NCBI GenBank assembly: GCA_019671005.1
Contig: CM033725.1
Location: forward strand, 35,734,678-35,798,677
Direction: 5' to 3'
Length of the DNA stretch: 64,000 nt
Source: Hibiscus mutabilis
Taxonomy: Eukaryota; Streptophyta; Magnoliopsida; Malvales; Malvaceae
Numbering within the stretch: the stretch's first letter is position 1; the number at the start of each line of letters is the position of its first letter. The notes below the pieces were generated by a model. It saw nothing but the letters and a program-made list of their open reading frames with translations, had not been told where the DNA came from and did no database searches. Shown here piece after piece: positions 33,079-43,479 of this stretch. The position numbers were made by a program, and so were the translations under genes.

Positions 33079-34498
33079 TGTTAAGTGTGTAAAAGTACTA
33101 AATTAATACCCTTTTTACTCGTTATTATTGTTAGACTTATGCTCATTCTAGTTGCATTTTTATTCATCCATTCATATTTGCATTGTTTCCTTTGTGGTTG
33201 TGCTTGATTTCATGTTTCTGTGAGTTTTGGTAGAAAGAGGTACTGCTGGTATTTGTTTCGTGTATGCAGGATTTATTTCCCGGGCAAGCTGGAGATTGTC
33301 GAAGTAATTAAGGAAAGAAGAAGGAAGCTACCGATTTGGATAGGATAAGCTCAAGGAATTCGAGATAAACATGAAGAAGCAAAGATATATCCTAAAAAGA
33401 GTTGGAATCCATGAAGAGGTCAAGATGAGTTTTTGGAGGATAAATAAATAAAAGAGATTTATCTCTTTTATCTTATTATAATCTAACTTAAACTTTTCCC
33501 TATCCAACAAAGAAATCAGCCAAGCCATTTCCTATAAATAGAATACCTAGCCGCAGCCTTGGGATAATTCGATTGAGAGAGAATCCGTGAGAGAGCTGCA
33601 TTAACTTCATCTTCTTCATCTTGTTTTGGTTTATTTTATGTTGGAAACTTTTTGTTTGAGTTTATTTTTAAACCCAGCCATGAACTAAACTATTTGGGGC
33701 TAGGGTTATTGTGTTGAATGGTTGTGACTTGAATTTTTTTAGGTATTTGAGTTTGCAATTTAGTTTGAGGTTTGTTCATTCTTGGTTTTTAATTACAATT
33801 GCGAGTGAATTGGGAGAGGATATCGTGAGTACATATATTTATCTAATATCAGAAGAGTTAGATTCAAGAAATGAATGAACATGGTTTTCATACAAACTTA
33901 TGTTGTTGAAGACCAATTCGACTTAGGGATAAGTTACAAATTTCAAGGGCTAAAAAAGTGCAAGATTGGTTGATGTTCACCCATGGTTAACGCAGGAATG
34001 TATCACCAAGGCATGCTTAATTAACCAGTATTTCGAATTAGGGATAAGAAGAAACCACTAAAGAACGCTTCGCCGAACCTTGAAGGAAGTCGCCCAGTTG
34101 CCCAGGCAATCATACCATTCCCAGTTGCCCAGGCAATCATACCATTCCCAGTTGCCCAGGCAGTTACACTTGCCTAGATAATCGATTATTGCTAGTGTCC
34201 AAGGCAATTGAGTTGCTCTTGCACTCAATATCTAGACGATTCATTCAATTATCATACCACGACCCGCATTAATCCGGCCTACTCTCTCTCATTTGATTAC
34301 ATCTTTCTTTTATTTCATTGCTCATTTATTTACTCGTTAATTAGAACTCCTACAATCACCAAATTGTGTTTTTCTTTTCAGTGCTAAAAATTAGATTCTT
34401 GAAGTAGCACTAATCCATGTGGAGACGATATCTATTCTATACTATAACTTGCGACGTGTACACTTGCACCAATTGCGAAACACTCAAAACGCGTAACA
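33079..34498 (+). mobile_element. Athila 5' LTR
   Basis: 1420 bp with TG...CA ends. It contains a TATA box (TATAAATA, 33533-33540) and three copies of a 27-bp unit with the palindrome TTGCCCAGGCAA near 34091-34172; the 3' LTR has fewer copies. It is followed 6 bp later by the primer-binding site. Confidence 0.93.
33533..33540 (+). promoter_or_regulatory. Putative TATA box, Athila 5' LTR
   Basis: TATAAATA in the context TTTCCTATAAATAGAA, conserved in the 3' LTR at 59714-59721. Confidence 0.6.
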
Positions 34499-34504
34499 AA
34501 TTTT

Positions 34505-34522
34505 TGGTGCCGTTGCCGGGGA
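34505..34522 (+). promoter_or_regulatory. Athila primer-binding site (tRNA-Asp type)
   Basis: TGGTGCCGTTGCCGGGGA is one base from TGGCGCCGTTGCCGGGGA, the site typical of Athila elements, and starts 7 bp after the LTR end. Confidence 0.85.
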
Positions 34523-34631
34523 TTGGCAATAATGACTTTGTTTTTAATTTCTTGCACATTTGTTTTTTTTTATTTTTGTTTTATTTCTAATCAGTTTTGA
34601 GGGACTTACAACTTTGGTTTTGCATCTGTAT

Positions 34632-34679
34632 ATGACCAGGGCAAGACCAATAGTACAAGACTACCCATTTTCACAACCC
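34632..34679 (+). pseudogene. Athila gag, N-terminal piece
   Basis: ATG at 34632 starts MTRARPIVQDYPF, cut after about 15 codons by the nested Ogre-2 element. The frame can be resumed near 51141 (LEPEIERVLHRRR). The join is not certain to within about 10 bp, so the residues at the junction are unclear. Confidence 0.6.
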
Positions 34680-37069
34680 TCTCGAGCTTCGACATTTCGG
34701 CAAAAACATTAAAATCAATGGAGTCAACACCAATCTTTAAAAAAAGGTGTGATTGGATCACCTAAATTGGGTTATTTTAATAAAAACATTTTATTTTCAT
34801 CAAAATAACATCTTTTGGTATGCAAAAACACAAAAATCGGGTTCGGGAGTCGGTTACGCGTGGGGAAGGGTTAGCACCCCCACAGCGCCCAAAAATCGGT
34901 ACCTTGTCGATTACAAAAGGCTTAAAAAGTCAGATTTTGCGAATTCTTATAGAGCTTTAAACTATTGTCCGTTTATGAATTTAATTCTATTTTAGCGGTC
35001 TTACCACCCGAAAATGAACTCCAATCTCCGCCAATACTTCTGGTGCTAACCCGTTATTTCCATTTAATAAGGCACCACATTAATTAAATTTCACTTTTTA
35101 CAGGCAAACAATGAATAATTAATTTGTTGAAGATTTTATTAATTCTAAATTAATATTTACAAAACCTAAAGAACTCTAAATGTTTTAGCCTATTTTGGGG
35201 TTTAAATTTAATTAAGTATGTTTTATTTTTTGTGAAAGGAATTTTATTACAAAGAGATCTCTATCTAAGCTTTGAAGGACCTATTCCTAAAGTCAACTTA
35301 ATTCTAAAGCAACACGCCAAGAAGATAGAATTTACAAAGCTTAAAACATTTTTATTTTAAGTTTTCCATGTTTTTAAGTTTTTTGTTTTTTTAAAAAAGA
35401 AACTAAACTTTTTATATTTTTGTTTTACTTAAAACCTTTACTACTTTTTATTTGAAAAAAGCTGTCATTTTTTATGTTTTAAAAAAAATCCTTTTTGTTT
35501 TTTAAACTTGCATTGTTTTTATGTTTTTTTAAAGAAAATTTATAGAATGTTTCAAAACATTTATTATTGTTTCTTTTAAAATACACTATTTTTAAGAAAA
35601 AAAGAAAATTTTTAGGGGTTTTTAGTATTAAAAATCATCTATTTATCTTAAAAGTACGATTTATTATTCTTTTCTTTTATTTTTTTAAAAAATATTTATT
35701 TTTATGTTTTTAAAAATATTTCTTTCATTTTTGGAATTTTAAAATAGAGAAAAAAAGAAATGGGTGAAAATAAGTGGTCCAAAATGATTTGGGTTTAAAG
35801 CCCACAAACAACATTTTTTCCTTTTTTAGAAAACAAATGGATCAAACACCATACTTTAATAAAAAAAAGTTCTTGCTGTTCATCAAAGGGAATGAACAAG
35901 GAGGAGGGCCACCGTGCCGGCCTCCATCCACTGGCGCCGACCGCCGCTCGCCAGCAGTGGTCTCCTCCCTTTTATTATTTTTTTAAAAATATAATTAAAC
36001 AAGAAAACAATACAATAAAAGATTAAATCGAACAAACCCAGATTAACATAAAATTATATGAACATAATACGAAGCAAATAAGAACATTAGAATGAACAAA
36101 TAAAAACATAATTAAAATTAGAAAAAAGGGGAGAAATTATACCGACAAAGTGGCAAAAATGCTTGTTTTTCCTCCTCGAAAATTCGAACAATGCCGCTCC
36201 AAACTCGAACTCATTCCAGCAACTTCCCAACAATTTTCAAAGTATTTTTCAGAGTATTTTCGGATGAATTTTCAGTGTCTTGAACAATGGAAATTGGGCA
36301 CTATTTATAGGGTTTGGGGGATTGGGATTCAAGGCAAATTGGGGATAAAATCCCCATTTTCATCCCATAAAATCATCCAATCTGATCAGCGCTGCTTCAA
36401 TTTGTTGAAATTCATCCCGAATTTCATCTGATTCAGCTCTAATTTGGGAGATTTTGCCCCCAATTAAATTAGGGTCGAACCTTTTTCCCCTTCGATTGGC
36501 GAGCTACCGGCGACGACAAGGGATCGGGTCAGCGGCATTGGACTCAGCCGGCCGAGGCGAGTCGATCGGCACCAACCACGGCAGCCGTCAAGACCTAGGG
36601 ACGGCGCAATTGGCACCGGCAGCTGGCCACCAGCTGTTCGACGCAGGGGATTTAGGGAGCCAATCTCGCACATGTGACGCGCACGCGCCAGGCACTTGGC
36701 AGCGCGGGTTGGCCCCCTTTCCCCCCATTTTTTTAATAAAATCCAAGCCATCTATATTTTCACCCCCGAATCCAACGTCTCGAATAAACCTGAAAAAATG
36801 ATAAATGGGTTAGTTTGGGCCTCTTAAAAAAATAAAATGGGTTCCTCATTTATTATTTTTCTAGTTTTTTTTATTTAAATAGATTTATTTTGGGTTATTC
36901 TTTTTTAAAAAAATAGGTTTTATGAACCATATTTTCCTCCCTTTTTATTTTCAATGGGCCCACTGTTATTTCTTTTTTTGTATTTTATTTAAAATGGGCT
37001 TATTATTATTATTTTATATTATGTATTAATTTTTTATTTTTTTAAATAGGTAAAAATCAAGTGAAAAAA
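34676..37069 (-). mobile_element. Ogre-2 3' LTR
   Basis: About 2.4 kb. It matches 48838-51137 over its length, with a TATA box (36309-36301), a GC-rich block (36480-36720) and the GGGTTCGGGAG...CACCCCC block (34839-34882) that the 5' LTR has lost by a 35-bp deletion. It adjoins a purine-rich tract (GAAAGGGCAGC on minus, near 37080-37070). Open frames in the GC-rich block are not supported as genes. Confidence 0.88.
36301..36309 (-). promoter_or_regulatory. Putative TATA box, Ogre-2 3' LTR
   Basis: The minus strand reads TATAAATAG after AAACCC; identical in the other LTR at 50413-50405. Confidence 0.55.
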
Positions 37070-38539
37070 GCTGCCCTTTCTTTGCTTATTCCAGTGAAAT
37101 AGGGATCAACAAAGAACATGAGGCACTTGATTTTCACCAATCTCCGATCTGCTGCTCAGATCCGTCCTCCTAATGCCCAAACGGTTGGGTGGGTTCTATT
37201 CTCCTGATGCCTGAATAGATAGACATGTTCTATTCTCCAAATGCCCGAACGGCTAGGCGAGTTCTATTCTCCATATGCTCGAATAGATGAGCGGTCTCCG
37301 TTCTTCATATGTCTTGAACGAATAAACGGCGTCCAATCTCCTTACGCTTGAAATTCCCGAACAGCTAGGCAAGTTCTATTCTCCATGTGCTCGAATAGAT
37401 GAGCGGGTTCTATTCTCCATGTGCTCGAATAGATAAGCGACATCTGTTCCTCATATGTCTAAACTGATAAACGGCTTCCTATCTCCTTACGCCTGAAAGG
37501 ATAGGCGGGGTCTATTCTCCATGTGCTCGAATAGATAATCGAATTCATTTGCTGAAAAGTTTCTGCATACCTGCAAAAACCTGATATATGATGCCATCAT
37601 GACAGGCATACCCCTAAGGATGTCTAAAACATGAGCGCATGTCAAGTTTTTAAACTTGTTAACTCAAATTAGTGGCCATTTCCATTGTCTCTGCTTCACT
37701 ATCTTCCTTTTTCATGTCTCTTTGCTTCGTGGAACGGTCATCTTCTACTTCATCATTCTCTTTTCTTATGCTTCTTTGTTTCATGGAAAACATTTGATCA
37801 TTGCACCTTAGAATCCCTTGTTTTCTCAAATTCAACTATCATTGTAGTTGATACATCAATATCGAGTGAAAGGCCTTTCAAGCAATACTGCATACAATTA
37901 AACCTCTTTATGAATCCATCAAAATCATCACCTTGAGTGATATTGGATTTAAATTCCCTTTCTTCTGAATTGGGTATCAAATGCCCCAACCATAACAAAT
38001 CGAATGCTCAAAACTAAGGAATGAACTATGTAATAGTCCCTATATTCTCAAACTATTGACAGAGTAATACGCAAAAATCTCTTATTCATTTTAATGGTGT
38101 TCAACCAAATGATTCTTATCTCAATAAAAGACATTTATAAAGGAAAGAAAGGAAATTGGAGGGAAAAAAGAATTCTTATTAATGTTGCGGCAAACATGAA
38201 AGAAAGGTACAAAGGAAAAGGTCCAAAAGACAGGTATCCAGATATCAAAGGCCTGAACCTCCTGGAGACGACCCCAAGTATTGCCCTTGTCAAGAAGATT
38301 TCGTCTCCTATAAGGATGTATGAAGGTATGAACTTCTTTCTAAAACGCCGAGTCTATATGGGAATCTTTTATTACCAACTTGATTGCAAAATTTTGACCT
38401 GCCCTTTGCGGGTTTTCAACTCGAATCCTCATTTGGTTTCAAGACGCCCTTTGTGGGTTTTCATCTTGAACCCTCCTTTTTTTGTTTGATCTAAAGCGCC
38501 ATTTGCGAGTTTTCACTTTAAGCTCTTTTTTTGCTTTTT
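37070..38539 (-). repeat. Ogre-2 3' untranslated region with tandem repeats
   Basis: No gene is visible. At 37165-37550 units of about 35-40 bp recur, built on GTTCTATTCTCCATGTGCTC then GAATAGATGAGCG, at least seven times with variants, and higher-order doublets. Further left of the integrase stop are short GCGGGTTTTCA-type repeats (38400-38520). Confidence 0.78.
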
Positions 38540-40373
38540 TCATGCATAGTACTTCTTGACTGAATCAGAGTTTACTGGATTCTTGAGTTCATCTCCATCC
38601 ATTTCAGCCATAATCAATGCCCCTCCGTCAAAGGCTTTTGACACAACATAGGGCCCTTCCCAGTTAGGTGCCCATTTTCCTCGAGAATCCTTTTAGATTG
38701 GTAATATCTTCTTTAATATCAAATCTCCTTCTTGAAACTTTTACAGATGGACCTTCTTGTCATATGCTCATATCATCATTTTTTGGTATATTTGACCATG
38801 ACAGATTGCTTTCAGTCTCTTCTCATCGATGAGGTTTAACTGATCGTACCTTGCTTGGACCCATTCAGCTTCTTCTACCTCTGCCTCTTTTAAGACACGG
38901 AGGGATGGTATTTCAACTTCATTTGGTAGCACAACCTCCATCCCATATACTAAAAGAAAATGATGTTGCCCCAGTAGAGGTTTGTATAGCAGTCCTATAA
39001 GCATATAATGCGGAAGGCAGCTTCTCATGCCAATCAGTGTAAGTGTTAGCCATTTTTGCCACTATCTTCTTGACATTCTTATTTGCAACCTCTACAGCTC
39101 CATTTATTTTCGAGCGATAGGTCACCGAATTGTGATGCTTGATTTGAAACTGCTCACAAACCCCATCTATCATCTTGTTGTTTAAATTTGAGGCGTTGTC
39201 AGTGATGATCCTTTCAAGTAGGCCATAGCGACAGATAATTTCTTTTATCAAGAATTTGCAGACAATAGACCTTGTGACATTTGCATAAAATGCAGCTTCT
39301 ACCCATTTGGTGAAGTAGTCGATAGCCACTAAGATGAATCTATGCTCGTTCGATGCCTTTAGGTAGATTTGCCAAATTTTGTCCAATCCCCACATTAAAA
39401 ATGGCCATGGAGCCGTCATAACATGGAGCGGAAGAGGTGGTGTATGAATTTTATCTGCATAGACTTGACACTTATGGCATTTGCGGGCATAATTGATGCA
39501 GTTTATCTCCATAGTGGACCAATAATAACCAAAGCACATGATTCGTCTAGCCATGGTGAAGCTGCTTAGATGAGTTCCACAAACTCCTTTGTGAATTTCC
39601 TCTAGTATTGTTTGAGCTCCTTTGGCATCCACACACCTTAACATCACCTGATTTTGACTCTTTTTATATAGGATTTTGCCATCGAGGACGTATCTTGCAG
39701 CAAACTTTCTAGTCGCCTTCTTGTCATTTTCAGTTGCTTGTGAGGGATATTCTTGGGTCTTGATATACCGCAAGATGTCATGATACCATGGAAGGCTGTC
39801 TGTTTCTTCCTCTAAGTTGCAACAATAGGCTAGGGAATCAAAAAGTTGCATTTTAATTGGCATCATCTCCGTGCCTTCACTTGCTTTAAACATGGCAGCT
39901 AGAGTAGCAAGGGCATCAACCATTTGATTATCTTCTCTTGGGAGGTATTTGAATGTAATCTTGTCAAATTCTTTAATCAGTTGAAGAACCAGTTTATGAT
40001 ACTTCACCAGTTTTGTGTCTTTTGTTTCCCACTCTCCTCGAATCTGATATATAACTAGTGCTGAATCACCAAAGACTCTTACGGTTTTAATTTTCTTTTC
40101 AATGGATGCTCGTAGACCGAGTATACAAGCCTCATATTCAGCAATGTTGTTGGTGCAGAAGAATTCTAGTCTGCTTGTGAATGGGTAATGGTTTCTTTCT
40201 GGCGAAACCAAAATTGCCCCAATACCTTGTCCTAAAGCATTTGCAGCACCGTCAAAATTCATTACCCATGATTCTTCTGAGTCATCATTTTCCTCAGTCG
40301 AAATGCACATCAGGTCTTCATCTAGGAAGTTAAAGCTCAATGCCTCATAATCTTCGCAGGCACGACTTGCCAA
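38540..40373 (-). CDS. Ogre-2 extra RNase H and integrase (largely open)
   Basis: A 484-codon open frame (40373-38919) joins an archaeal-type RNase H and an integrase. The RNase H has VMNFDGAANALGQGIGAILV, FFCTNNIAEYEACILGL, GDSALVIY and YLPREDNQMVDALATL. The integrase has a zinc finger ending CHKCQVYADK and the core IDYFTKWVEAA, ITDNASNLNNK, NGAVEVANKNVKKI with Asp, Asp and Glu kept. The C-terminal part continues after a frameshift near 38940 (VYGMEVVLPNEVEIPSL) and, with stops, to WEGPYVVSKAF and VKKYYA, ending at 38540. The RNase H removes RNA during replication and the integrase joins DNA to the target. It is translated as part of a polyprotein, so the first ATG is not a true start. Confidence 0.9.
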
Positions 40374-41987
40374 GAAATCTGCTATTGCACTCCCTTTTAT
40401 AGCCTTCTAGCTTATATACTGAATGTCGAACTCTGATAATAACATTTGCCAACGGGCCATTTTTCCTGACAAAACGGGCGCTTCCATCATGAACTTTAGA
40501 GGATCCAGCTTTGATATTAACCACGTGGTATGGTATAGCATGTATTGTCTTAGCCTTTTTGTCGCCCATACTAAGGCACAACATAATTTCTCGATTGAGG
40601 AATATCTAGTTTCGCAATTTGTGAATTTCTTACTTAGGTAGTAGATTGCTCTTTCTTTCCTTCACGTCTCATCATGTTGTCCTAATACATATCCCATCGA
40701 ATCTTCATGGATGGTTAAGTATAGGATCAGGGGTTTCTCTAGAACGGGCGGTACTAGAATAGGGGGATTCGTCAACTGTATATTGATTTCCTCTAGCGCA
40801 GCTTCGCACTCTTCATTCCATGCTCCTGGGTTATTCTTTCGAGGTAGCCTAAATACATGACTACATTTCTCTGTTAACTGAGAGATGAAACGAACAATAT
40901 AATTTAACCTTCCAAGGAATCCTCGAACCTCTTTTTGCGTTTGAGGTGGTGGGAGTTCCTGAATGGCTTTTACTTTATCTGGGTCAATCTCAATTCGTCT
41001 TCCACTTACGACGAACCCCAATAATTTTCCCGACCAAACTCCAAAGGTGCATTTGGTTGGGTTAAGTTTTAACTGAAACTTTCTTAATCTTTTGAAGAGT
41101 TTTCTAGATTCTCTATGTGTTCTTCTTCTGAGCGGGATTTGGCAATCATATCACCGACGTAAACTTCTATCTTTTTGTGCATCATATCATGGAATAGAGT
41201 TACCATGGCTCGCTGATACGTTTCCCCTGCATTCTTGAGGCCAAAAGGCATGACTTTGTAGCAAAAGGTTCCCTACAGAGTTATAAATGTGGTCTTATTC
41301 ATATCCTCGGGGCTCATCTTGATCTGGTTGTACCCTGAGAAGACGTCCATAAAGGAGAAGAGAGAATGTCCCATTGTGTTGTCTATTATGGTGTCGATGT
41401 GCGGCAGTGGGAAGTTATCTTTAGGACTCGCCCTATTAAGATCTCGATAATCGACACACAACGCACTTTTCCACCTTTCTTTGGAACTGGGACGATATTT
41501 GCTTGAGTATTTTACAACTTCTAGGAATCCGGCACCATACTGCTTCTTGACTTTATCCCTAATTTTCAAAAGCATTTCTAGCTTCATTCTTCTTAAATTT
41601 TGTTGTACGGGTTTGCAGTCTGGCCTAATAGGGAGTTTGTACACAACAATGTCTGTATCTAGTCCAAGCATGTCTTCGTACGACCAAGCAAAAATGTCTT
41701 TATATTCTCGTATAAGCTTGTCCAAACTCTGTCAGGTTTTAGCAGTGATAGAGGTGCCGATCTTTACCTTGCGTTTTTCTTCTTCAGTCCCGAGATTCAA
41801 AGTTTCCAACTCTTCTTTGTGGGGCAGAATCTGCTTTCCTTCATTTTCTATTAACCTGAGCATATCATTGGGAAGATCATATTCTTCCTCGTCTTCACAG
41901 TTTTCGACCTCTTCTAAACACATGTCCAACTCGAAGTCAATTTTCGGGTTAGATTCAAAGTTATGAGTACCATTGATATATGAATAC
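40374..41987 (-). pseudogene. Ogre-2 reverse transcriptase and linked RNase H
   Basis: The exon starts after the acceptor with YSYINGTHNFESNPKIDFEL and an acidic stretch (41929-41732), then a TGA. It resumes with LIREYKDIFAWSYEDMLGLD, KLPIRPDCKPVQQNLRRM, CVDYRDLNRASPKDNFPLPH and FSGYNQIKM up to a stop near 41272. The palm continues as YKVMPFGLKNAGETYQ and VYVGDMIAKS: the first catalytic Asp of YVDD is Gly (about 41160). The thumb/connection frame 41021-40662 has GRRIEIDPDKVKAIQELPPP and LGRLNYIVRFI, and an RNase H segment with GYVLGQHDE follows. Two stops, a frame disturbance near VPSKER and YVGD make it inactive. Confidence 0.9.
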
Positions 41988-42248
41988 CTGCAAGGGAAAG
42001 GATCGAATATACAACAAGAAATGAATAAAATTGTTTGTTTTTTATTTTGGTATTTTTAACGTCTTTATTCTATTTTATGGTTTTTTTATATTTGAGTATT
42101 TAGGGAAAGAACGTTTGCCACACGAAGTTTATTGAAGAAAACATCATTTTATTGATAAGTAGAACCATAATGGTTAAACATGAGCCCTTAACAAGAGATC
42201 TCAAATTGCCCCCAGGCCAAAGGCAAATGAATTGGTTTCGAGTATTAC
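41988..42248 (-). other. Ogre-2 PR-RT intron (261 bp)
   Basis: The donor is ACAAA|GTAATA (GT at 42248-42247), right at the end of the protease/G-patch frame. The acceptor CCTTTCCCTTGCAG has AG at 41989-41988 and a pyrimidine tract, and the next exon opens in a long acidic frame. The intron is AT-rich with stops in all frames. It is equivalent to Ogre-1 23395-23623, and Ogre elements from other plants are known to be partially spliced here. Confidence 0.75.
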
Positions 42249-43265
42249 TTTGTGGATGACCTAAAATCTATAGGGATGTCTTCCACAGTCCAGTTGTTTA
42301 ATTCTGAGCAAGGGCGAATCATGGAGAGGTATTTGTTTCCCTCATCCTCCTCTAATATTGCATTAATGTTTAGCTCCCCGAAAGCCTTCTCTAAATTGTT
42401 CTTTCCTTTCTCATCCTCCTTGTTTGAAGTGTTGGGATTCATAATTCCTCCTGATACAAAGGTTTGACTCAGCGGTGGGAAGGTTATTGGTTTCCACTTC
42501 ACTTTTTCTCCACTTAATCGGGCTTTCCTCTTTTCTTGTTTTTCTCTAATTGCAGTTCTCCTTTCCATGGGACTGGGTTTGTAACCTATCCCAAATCTAT
42601 CTCGTTTGTCGGGGATCATCACTGGATGTGGCCTCCCTTGAAGCTGCTTGCCAAGGCATTTTCCAGCTTTTGCCCCTTTTCCTAGGGTCTGCTCTACTTG
42701 CATCTTAGCGTTGTTCGACAATTCTAGCTCTGGGATCTTGCTTCCTTCAGACACGAATGTGGCGTTGACAAGTTCGAGGGTGGTTCTGAAGTGGCACTCA
42801 AGTGCGCCTTCATCCACCTGAATGTATGGAGCATCTGCTGATACCGAGGCTATGATCTCTTCTTCAGCTCCTATGACTACCAGCTGGCCTCCAACTATGA
42901 ACTTCAATTTTTGGTGGAGAGTAGAAGGGACAACCCCTACCGTGTGAATCCAAGGGCACTCTAGCAGACAACTGTAAATAGGCCATATGTCCATTACTAT
43001 GAAATATACCTCAAAGGTTGACGGCCTGATTTGCAGGGAACTTTAATTTTTCCCAGAATATCTCTTTGGGTTCATCAAATGCCCTCACCGAGTTTTGGTA
43101 GGCAGTCATATGAGAACTATCGTTTGGTAACTTCTTTAAGGTGGCTAGGGACAAGACGTTTAAGGCTGACCCGTTATCAATTAGGATGCATGTGTCACTT
43201 GCAGCGCATAGAGATGTGGAGAGCTTTGTAGGATCCTCTCCCAACAGTCGGAATCTCTTCATCAC
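42249..43265 (-). pseudogene. Ogre-2 protease and G-patch-like segment
   Basis: The frame 43265-43011 has CILIDNGSALNVLSLATLKK, a protease active site with IDNGS, and ends in a frameshift near 43010. The frame 42994-42245 continues with YSCLLECPWIH, the last protease strand, an acidic linker (YIQVDEGALECHF), and GKGAKAGKCLGKQLQGRPHP then DRFGIGYKPS, a G-patch-like stretch. It ends IDFRSSTK at the intron donor. Apart from the frameshift the region is open for 249 codons. The protease would cleave the polyprotein; the G-patch role in this lineage is not known to me. Confidence 0.85.
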
Positions 43266-43479
43266 TGAATGTGATTAAGTTATTAACAACAATATTACTG
43301 ACCAACCCTTCTATCTTGTCCGTCGATATCTCTTTTGGTACGAATGTCTGGTTCAAAATTTTTAGGAGGGCATCTCTATGACCCTCAGAACTCAGCAGCA
43401 ACGAGAGCATTGAAATTCTAGCTGGGAGCCTGTGAGGTTGCTCCACAACACTATATTCGTTGTGCTTCAATTTTTTCAA

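Noticed and set aside
36454..36801. Open frames in the GC-rich LTR block (also 50464-50917)
   Set aside because: They lie in U3 of Ogre-2 LTRs. Presence in both LTRs is expected from replication and the frames differ through indels, so conservation as protein is not shown.
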